Origin: Litsea cubeba
Taxonomy: Eukaryota > Streptophyta > Magnoliopsida > Laurales > Lauraceae
Reading direction: 5' to 3'
Assembly (NCBI GenBank): GCA_012931725.1
Contig: CM022945.1
Coordinates: 150,539,480 to 150,603,479, forward strand
DNA: 64,000 nucleotides
In this document: one piece after another, positions 56,577 through 64,000 of the stretch
How positions within the stretch are numbered: the stretch's first letter is position 1
How the letters are laid out: every line of letters begins with the position of its first letter
Translations under genes and position numbers: made by a program
The notes under the pieces: generated by a model
What the model saw: the letters and a program-made list of their open reading frames with translations, nothing else
What the model was told of the DNA's origin: nothing
The model's database searches: none

Positions 56577-57480
56577 TGAAAGAAGAAAGCTTGGGAGCTA
56601 AAGAAGATGCTTGACTAAAAAAAAGAAGAGAAAGCTTGAAGAATGATCAAGCTCCAAGCATCAAGAAGATTGAAGAAAAAGAGCTAGAGCCCAAGCCAAG
56701 TCAAAAGAGCATCTAAGAAGATTTCAAACCTTGTCCAGCCAAGGAGGAGCTGAAGACTAAGTCTACCATTTTTAGACCTCCGATCGCCTCGGAAGTTGGC
56801 TCATCGTGATCTACTCGCCGGGAGCTTTCCGTTGATGTGTAGAACGTCAATATCCGGCGAGCGGATCAAAATCTGTGAAACATGGGTCCTAGTGATGATT
56901 GACCAGACCGGACCCCACTGCAGCCTACCTCCTGGGCCCAAATCACTCTTCTCAAATCTGACCCTAATCCAAGCCCAATTTGGCCCGATCAAGCTAGCCT
57001 GAGACCCGAACCTAAAGCTGAACCAAACCTACCTGGCTTAGCCCATCGAGCCCAAATCCAACCTCAAACCATCTAAACTCTAGCCCTAACCAAACCAATC
57101 CCCAACCTGACCCAAGACCTAGACTTCTGGCCCATGATCTGATTAGGGAGGAGAGTCCCACAAATCTGGGAACAAGAGTCCCAAATCCCGATCTCTCTCA
57201 ATCCCACATAAACCCCGTCTATTCTCTCTATCCCAAAGGCAGGCACAGATCTCATCCCCTCTCCCTCGGATAATCTTCATCTCAAGCCAACCCACTCGAT
57301 CCAACTTCTCCCTGCGCAGATCCCAGAACTTCATCCCTCCCAGCCATCTCCATCTCCTAACCCTTCTCATCCAGACACCATCCCACACGCCTCATCATCC
57401 ATCTCCCAGAGAAGCGCAAGCTTGCAGCCATCACCCTCACCATCTTCCTAGCGTGGATTGCGTCTCCCTCTCACCGTCAG
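56577..57480. other. Unassigned DNA, C-rich on the plus strand
   Basis: It begins purine-rich with AAGAAG stretches, then becomes C-rich with repeated AACC and GCCCAA motifs (about 56940-57130). Short frames on both strands are low in complexity. I see no gene. Confidence 0.3.
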
Positions 57481-57955
57481 AATCCGGAACCAGGTAGGCC
57501 CTTCTCTCCTCAAACCCATTGCATCTGCATCATCACCCCTCTCTCATCTCTTTTCTTCTCTTCTTCCTCCCTGTCTTCTCTTCTTCCACTCACCATACAC
57601 ACACCCCTCACAGTACCTGCACGCTCCACTTTCTTCTTCCCTTCTTTTCTTTTTCTTTCTTTTTCTTCTTCCTCATCCCCCCTGAACCCATCTCTTTTTC
57701 TTCATTTTTCCTTTCTTCTCTTTCTCTTCCTCTGCTTATCCATCTCCTTCTTGTCCACCCCTGTACGCAACCACACCACACCTGCTGCACCCGCTTCACC
57801 ACCTCACACTATCTCCACCACGTCCCTTCTTTCCCTTCTCTCTTCTCTTATTTCTCCATTCTCCTTTCCCTTTTTACTTACACTATGCACCCACTTGCAC
57901 ATACACAGCGCCCATCCACACCACAGCACACATCGAGCATCCATCTTCTTGTTGG
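57480..57955. repeat. Pyrimidine-rich tract
   Basis: About 475 bp of C/T-dominated plus strand with TTCTTC, CTCTTC and CACACC stretches. It yields several overlapping Leu/Ser/Pro/His-rich frames that are compositional artefacts. A similar tract is at 62335-62900. An inverted repeat CCATCTTC-TTGTTG-GAAGATGG (57941-57962) closes it. Confidence 0.6.
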
Positions 57956-57962
57956 AAGATGG

Positions 57963-58473
57963 CTTTGATATAACTTGGACAATGGAAGATACACACTAGC
58001 TACAAGCCTATAGCTTAATTATAAATTTCACTAAAAACAAGAACCCACTTTATAAATCTTACACAAATACACTATTACAAAGACACGCACTTTTTAAGCC
58101 TACACACTTACAAGAAGGAGACTCTCACTATACTTTCTCTCAATACACTCACTCACTGCAAAGGAGCACTCACTAGTATTTCTCACTACACACTACTGTG
58201 CACTCACATTTTACACTTCAGTGTATCACTCTCTTCATCAGTTGACTTGTTACTAAAGAGTGACTGAGCACTCCTATTTGCAGGCACTCAACTAAAAGTT
58301 GGTGTTGTACCATGTGGTGGAGGCATGATCCACGTGGCCTACTTCTTCACCATTCCTTCATGTCGGTTTGTATAGGTTGGTGGAGAAAAATCTAGATGAA
58401 TGAAGTCTCATGTGACTTCTAGAAAAATAAAGAGAAATCTGGAGAGGTTCGAGACAAAGTCAGTGTTGACTAA
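57963..58473. other. Unassigned DNA left of solo LTR F3
   Basis: It contains many ACTCAC and CACTAC motifs, which may be an old retrotransposon end, but no LTR pair or frame can be shown. It ends in ACTAA (58469-58473), the target site of F3. Confidence 0.25.
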
Positions 58474-59342
58474 TGTGTGGGGACGTTCCTAAAGACATTG
58501 AGGTTATGATTAACCCCGTAAAGATGACCAGCTAATTATGCCTCAAGCTCGGCTATGTATACCCAGGCTGTGATGCTGGGGCGCCAGCCGTTACCAAGCC
58601 CTTGCCAACCTCGGTCATGTCTGACCTCGACAAAGTCCACTCCGACCTCTGTCAAGCATCTCAGTTCCGTGCCAGCATACTAGCCGAGTCAGGCGCTAAT
58701 TGCTAAAGCGTCGTCGGAGAACAGGCCACGTCACGAGATGCATGATGAGATATGGGCATGCGCGGATGATATTGAGAAGACATCTCAGCCGCCCAGAAAC
58801 CCTGGCATATCTGCATCTAGCGGCTGCGTCTCCATTAGGGCAAGGCTCCAGGTGACGACCCAATGGGACTACCGCCGAAAGGCCCAGACAAGGTGAGGCC
58901 CGATTGGACCTGCATTTAATGCATTATGGGCCGATTGGACCGTCATTTAATGAAAGGCGGATCCAATCTGTAAGATCCCGACCCGAGAGACCTTGATTAG
59001 AGTTAATTAAGTTATGCTTTAGCTTTAAGTGTGTTTAGTGGTTTTTGAATTAGTGTGGGATTAGAATAGCTTTTATAATAGCTTTGGGGAATTTTGAAAG
59101 CCTTTTTACTTGTGGGACCCTTTGGGGGTTCTTGCTACGGAATTACGTGAGCTTGGGGGTTTATTCAGGATTTCCCTAAATTATGTTTTTAACCCCGTTT
59201 GACTTATCTTGTTAATCCCTACAACTTTCATGTTGACATCGTTCCCATTAGAGAACCATAAACCTGACTTTTTACAACTTGAGGGCAAAATGGTCTTTTT
59301 ACCCAAAATTTGGACACCAATTTCAATGTCATCAAAACTTGT

Positions 59343-59400
59343 AAAATATATACTTTTTGGAAACTAGAAATTTCGCCGATCAACTTTGTCTTCTTCGTCG
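59343..59400 (+). promoter_or_regulatory. Conserved upstream block of LTR G
   Basis: This third version of the block shared by B and C ends 75 bp before the TATA box at 59475-59483, despite much divergence around it. Confidence 0.6.
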
Positions 59401-60352
59401 AAGTCATTTGAGGTTCCGAAGTCAATGTTTTGAGCCCAAGAAGTCTTTTAAGTTGTGGGCCCCATCCTCACTTGTTATATAAGGAGAGCCCTCTTATTCA
59501 TTTTTCCTCTTTCTTGCTAAACCCTTGAAGAAGAAGAAGTTCCACCCCCAGGGTTTCTCCCTTGTCCCTCTTGCTTCCTTTCTCATTAATCACCACAAGA
59601 ACTCTTTTCCATCAAGGAATGGACTCCATGATCATCTTCCTCACCTCGAGAACTTTCTATTAGTACCATTTTTGAAGACATTCATCACCATTGGAGCCCC
59701 TTTTGAGCTCTCTCTACCTATTTGAAGCACCTTTAGGTAAGTAATCCTCCCAATCTTCTAGATTTATGTCCTCCTAGTCCCAGAGAGGCTTAATCTTGGT
59801 TATTGCAAACTTTCTCTTTCTATTATTTAGTTTTGATGGTTTTAGGGTTTGTATTTGGGGGTTTTGTGTAGATTTGGTGCCTTGGCTTGGAGAGGTGTTA
59901 GTGGCTTGATTTTCTTAGCATTGGACCTAAGGCAAGTGGATGAATGGATTGATTTCATGATTTCTTGTTTATAAAGATTTGAACTCTTACTCATTGCTTT
60001 CACCTAATTTATCTTTATGAGTTTTCATGGTTTTGGAAATATGCATAATGATAGGCTACTCTTTATTAATAGTCCTCTGGGAAAACATGTGCATCATTGT
60101 CTTGTTTATAGATCATTTGTGTTCATTTATGGACTTTTATCAATGGAGTTGCCGTGCATTGAATGAGGTGGAAGTGATGGAGAAGTTAATGATTTGTTGG
60201 AGTGGTTGTCAGAGGATTTAATTGTGAATTGAATGGGGCTTAAATGAGGTTTTAGAGACCCTCAAATGTATGATTAATGGGTGCTTAAAAGAGGGTGAAA
60301 GGAAGGAAAGAAGAAGGGCCAAACTGTACATAGAAAATAGGTTTCTGGACAG

Positions 60353-60455
60353 TTTGCTCGAGCGACCTTGACACATCGCTCGAGCGAACCCATCACAGAA
60401 CCTCGTCGGCTCGAGCGAACCCCAAACAGAGAGCAGTTCGCCCGAGCGAACTGCC
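60353..60455 (+). repeat. CTCGAG palindrome cluster in LTR G
   Basis: Three CTCGAG cores and one CCCGAG variant occur in an order matching part of the C cluster, about 870 bp after the TATA box. Confidence 0.85.
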
Positions 60456-62334
60456 TATCATGCATGGGTTAATACTTAAGGAATTGAAACATTGTTTTTA
60501 GTTTTGAGGAGGTATTGTTTGGAGCCCCAATGCTATGTAGGGACTGTAGGGCGTCGTATGAAGTCCGGAGGAAGGAGAAACCTCATCATGGAGATTCCAT
60601 GAGGTTTTCTAGATTGGCCAATGTGTATAAGGACCCGGAATGTCCCTAACTCTTAAAGAGTACCAATTTATATCATGACCGACATACGGGACCCTATTCA
60701 CACTGATTCAATTCTGGGAACCTCAATGGCTAGCCCGAAAATATATGAGAAACCCTCGTATTCGATGTTCAACCAAACTATTATTTTGGATTTTAAATCC
60801 AAGTAATATGACTAGACTACCCCGAGAGTATTAGAAGTGATGTGTTTAGCTTTTGCTAACCTGTATATGTCGACCTGATATGAATATGTATTTGTGCCTA
60901 TGGGCACCCCTCCTTTACTATGTTTGATTTGATTTCTCGTATTGGACCTATGAGTCGGCACCACTAAGCTTGGACAACCTTGTCGGTTTAATCCACCGAC
61001 TTGGAGATCCTTCCCCTCTTGCTAGTCAGCTGCAGTCTGGAATCCGCAGAGTTTTTACCCGGTTCGCTACCGTGGTCCCGCAGAGTATTTTATCGTTGTC
61101 CCTCCTCACCTTGTGTGACTGAGGTCAATGATCCTGTAGGGTATGTGCTCTCTTCACTTTAGTGAGAAAGGAGCTTTGTGTGGTTGCATCCTGTCAGTTC
61201 CTTATTCTTGGTACCTCTATTGCTTTATATCGTTCATGTCGTTATTTAATAAATGATGCATTGTCTTTTATGAAATTCATTATTTATATACAGGTTTTCT
61301 AAACTCTTGCACAGTATCATTGTTTTGTTTATTGCCATATCTTTTCACCCACCTGCCAGACCATCGTGTCTGATCTATTTATTTTGGTACTCAGGTGCCA
61401 TCGAGGAGGAGCCTGAGGAGGCGGTCGGTGAACCGCAGTGCGTAATAGAGTGGCAAGCTGACGATGTCATGTAGACATTCGTTCAGGCTTTGAGGACGAC
61501 ATTTTGGGAACTCGTGATATCATCTTTTGGGTTTTATTGGATGTATGGTCTTTGTTGACCATTATTTTGGGGCAATCAATTAACTGATATTTTGTATATA
61601 CAAGTAACCTTACATTTGGGAAATATGCTTATGATCATTGCTCATTCCGATATCTTGTATGTCAATTATAAACCAGTCTTGTTTATGGAATGGAATAGCA
61701 CTAATATGATTTGCTACACGCTTCCGAATTCTCAAAAACATGTTTATATGTAAGATAATATGTATGGATAATCCTCACCGAGGAATCTTGAGGGAAATCA
61801 CGTGCACGGATAAATGTTTTCTTAATTCCGTGTGCGGATTAGCCAAAGAGATGCATGTGGCGTGGCATCATCATAGTCCCGATCCCGGATTTGGTCCCCT
61901 AACCCGGTTCTGGGTCGCGACATAATTGGATTGTCCATTAATGAATGGAGGGCTGAAGGGACCTTCATTTAATGGGATGTGGGCTGACGTGACTCTGTCG
62001 CCCAAATACGAGACAAGCCAGTGAGCCCCACCGTCCTCTACCACGAGGGTTCCTCTATAACTAGAGAAGCCCTCTCAAACCCCAGGTATGGAACACATTA
62101 CTCTGGAGCCCTCACTCTATCTCTCTTCTTCCTCCACCCTACTGTTGAGTTCCCTGAACTAACTTAGGCATCGGAGGGCCTTGCGCTGCCTATAGCTAGG
62201 GTCTCTGACGATTGTCTTCTTCTTACTCTCTCCCTTTCAGGTTCCGGGCGGGCATATTAATCTCATCAGAGAGCCTCCGAGAGATCCCAAACCTTCACTA
62301 ATCAAGTCCGTGATTTTTAGGCACTCAGAACTAA

Positions 62335-62900
62335 CACTTCTTTCTCCTCCTTTTCTTTCTTTCTTTATTCCTCCTCTCTTTCTCCCTTGCCTCAGACCCC
62401 CACTGCTGCACGCACTTCCACCTTCCCCTGCGCCATCCCTTGCACTCCACTCGCACCACCCTCTCTTTCTTTCTTCCTTTCTTCTCTTCTTTCCTTCTCT
62501 TCTTTCCTTCTCTTCTTCTTTTTCTCCCCACTGCACTTTGCACCACACCTGCGCACTCTCCCTACACCCCACCTGCGCTTCTTCTCCTCACTCAACCCCA
62601 TTGCACACTGCCACCTGCACCTGCACACTGCTACACCCCCTTTCCTCTTTCCCTTTTCCTCTCTTCCCCCTCTTCCCCTCTTCCTCCTCCATCTTCCTCC
62701 ACTACACCACACCTGTGCACCTGCACACACGCACTCTCCCTGCACCCAGCCTTCTTCTTTTCATTTTTTCTTTCTTTCCTCCTCCTCCTTCTCTCTCTTC
62801 ATCTCTCCTCCCCTGCGCGTTCCCAACACCCTGCATTACACCCACCTTCACCGCCACACCTTGCACTGCAATCCCCTGCACCCCAGTCATCACACGGCTC
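62335..62900. repeat. Second pyrimidine-rich tract
   Basis: It is C/T-rich with CTTTCTTTC, TCTTCTTTCC and CACCACACCTGCGC motifs, like 57480-57955. It opens three overlapping frames on the plus strand (up to 243 codons), all Leu/Ser/Pro/His-rich low-complexity translations. I do not regard them as genes. Confidence 0.6.
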
Positions 62901-64000
62901 ACCCATTCAAACCTAGCCAACCACCCGCCATACCAAATATCAACCCGACGTGCACCCGAACCTGGTCATGAATTTACCTATCCAACCAGCCAACTGACCG
63001 GCCTTACCATTTTATATATTGACTTGTCAACCCACTTATAACTCATTGGCCCATCAAGCCCAGCCCATCTATCTAAACTGAACCCATGCATGCCTGTTGT
63101 CTTTTTTGCATTGAATTTAGCTATATATATTTATTGTTTATTTTTATGATATTTTATGCATCTAATATGCTCATACACCTAGGTAAATTTTCCATTTTAC
63201 TGTTTATTCCAACTTGTTCAAACATGCTCTCATTAAAATATGCCCATGCATTATAATCATGTTCCACCTTATTCCTTTATTTTGTTATCTTTACAAAAAT
63301 TAGGACTGCATTTCACTTATCTATTCATTTTGTTTCCTTTATAAAAATTAAAATTGCACAATTCATAAAAACCAAAAAGATTAAAAATAGAAAAGAACCA
63401 AAAAAATAGAATTCCAAGTATTAGATTAATTAAAACAATTAGGTTAGGTTTAATAATTAATTTCCTTCTCCTCCTCTCCTCTCATTAGGATTAGGGAATC
63501 TAATTAAAAAGTTCTAAATCACTTGGGTTAATTGATGAATAAAAATTAGTAATTTATTTCCTTCTCCTCGTCCCCTTTCATTAGGATTAGGAAAATTAAT
63601 TTAGGATATTTTAGGCTTTATAAATAAAACTAATAATAATAATAAAAATCCAAAAGACCAAAAACAAAATAAAAAATATTAAAAATCTAAAAATAATAAA
63701 GTTAGAAATTAAATAGTGGTTTAGGTGGACCAAGTCAGACCCCATACCCAGATCTAGGTCTCCCCCTAGCCAGGTTTCTCTCATTTTAATAAGTTAGGTC
63801 CCACTCATTTACATAAGTTAGGTCCCACTCATTAAACTACCTTTAGTTTCTCTCATTTTAATAAGTTAGGTCTCACTCTCTCTCCAAGCCCCGCTAAGGA
63901 ATTGGGAAAGCTGATGTGGGCGGTCTAGGACCTTAGGTTAGGCTAATCCGATGATCAGTAATAAAGCAATAATTATGTAAATCCAAGTAAATCCCCTAGT
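62901..64000. other. AT-rich DNA with short direct repeats at the right edge
   Basis: No gene is visible. An imperfect duplication about 93 bp apart (TTTCCTTCTCCTC with CATTAGGATTAGG, near 63460 and 63555) and a short repeat ATAAGTTAGGTCCCACTCATT (about 63790-63880) are the only structures. The C-rich stretch before 63100 resembles the one around 56940-57130. Confidence 0.35.

Larger units (their letters stand above)
58969..61922 (+). mobile_element. Solo LTR G of the element C family, nested in F3
   Basis: It begins TGTAAGATCCCGACCCGAG and ends GGGTCGCGACA, matching the C LTR over its whole length but clearly diverged from it. It has the conserved block (59343-59400), TATA box (59475-59483), palindrome cluster (60353-60455) and tail (61361-61436). 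No internal region or second LTR follows. The flanks CAATC and TAATT match at three of five positions, and both mismatches are C against T, as expected of an aged target duplication. Confidence 0.85.
58474..62329 (+). mobile_element. Tat-like solo LTR F3, split by solo LTR G
   Basis: The left piece is 58474-58968 and starts TGTGTGGGGACG. The right piece is 61923-62329 and contains a TATA-like box (CTCTATAACT at 62053-62062) and AACTTAGGCATCGGAGGGCC. Together they make about 900 bp, close to F2. ACTAA occurs on both sides (58469-58473 and 62330-62334), which fits a solo LTR with target duplication; the last base pair is GA instead of CA. Confidence 0.7.

Noticed and set aside
62310..63041. 243-codon frame and its overlapping neighbours
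   Set aside because: Leu/Ser/Pro/His-rich translation of a C/T tract, open in all three plus frames at once; typical low-complexity artefact.
1..64000. Host genes, tRNA or rRNA genes
   Set aside because: I looked for long non-transposon frames on both strands, tRNA-like cloverleaf motifs and rRNA blocks; only tRNA-complementary primer sites were found.

Overview
This window looks like intergenic, heterochromatin-like DNA from a flowering plant genome. I find no host gene that I can defend, no rRNA or tRNA gene, and no prokaryotic signal. Almost everything recognisable is a transposable element: Ty3/Gypsy retrotransposons of the chromovirus Del/Tekay and Athila types, LTRs of a third (Tat-like) family, an L1-type LINE, a non-autonomous Helitron carrying a satellite array, and several minisatellites. 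The species cannot be fixed from the sequence.

Layout. (1) 1-1478: a possible Copia-like fragment, the right end of a Tat-like LTR (F1, to 805) and unassigned DNA. (2) 1479-20331: Tekay-type element A, with 1976-bp LTRs and an intact 1567-codon gag-pol chromodomain ORF (13564-18267). Its 5' leader is split by element B (3528-13448), a large non-autonomous relative with 3.8-kb LTRs and a perfect TTAAG target duplication. (3) 20332-21837: AT-rich DNA ending in an 82-83-bp tandem repeat. That repeat is interrupted by a minus-strand Helitron (21838-25519) containing about 17 copies of a 146-bp satellite. (4) 25520-55131: remains of a Tat-like element E with an unidentified ORF fragment, a 28-bp minisatellite, further arrays and its right LTR (F2). 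Athila-type element D (26004-53109, TSD CTTCG) sits inside the 28-bp array without disturbing its phase. D is broken by a 5'-truncated LINE (30625-34992, 15-bp TSD) and by Tekay-like element C (38846-49153, TSD CTATC). (5) 55132-58473: AT-rich DNA, a polypurine-motif array like the 3' region of SIRE-type Copia elements, and a pyrimidine-rich tract. (6) 58474-62329: a Tat-like solo LTR (F3, TSD ACTAA) containing a solo LTR of the C family (G, 58969-61922). (7) 62330-64000: another pyrimidine-rich tract and AT-rich DNA with short repeats.

How the parts relate. Only A has a complete reading frame, so it is the only plausible local source of Tekay proteins. B has almost no coding capacity. C has LTRs more alike than those of A, yet carries a lost start codon, three nonsense codons and a 26-bp deletion, which suggests movement with proteins supplied in trans. 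The B, C and G LTRs share a ~57-bp block just upstream of the TATA box, clusters of TCGA-core palindromes downstream of it, and a conserved block plus GCGGT/ACCGC hairpin near the LTR end. These shared noncoding features, and the satellite-bearing Helitron, are the most interesting parts of the window. All divergence figures are counts by eye and not a computed alignment.
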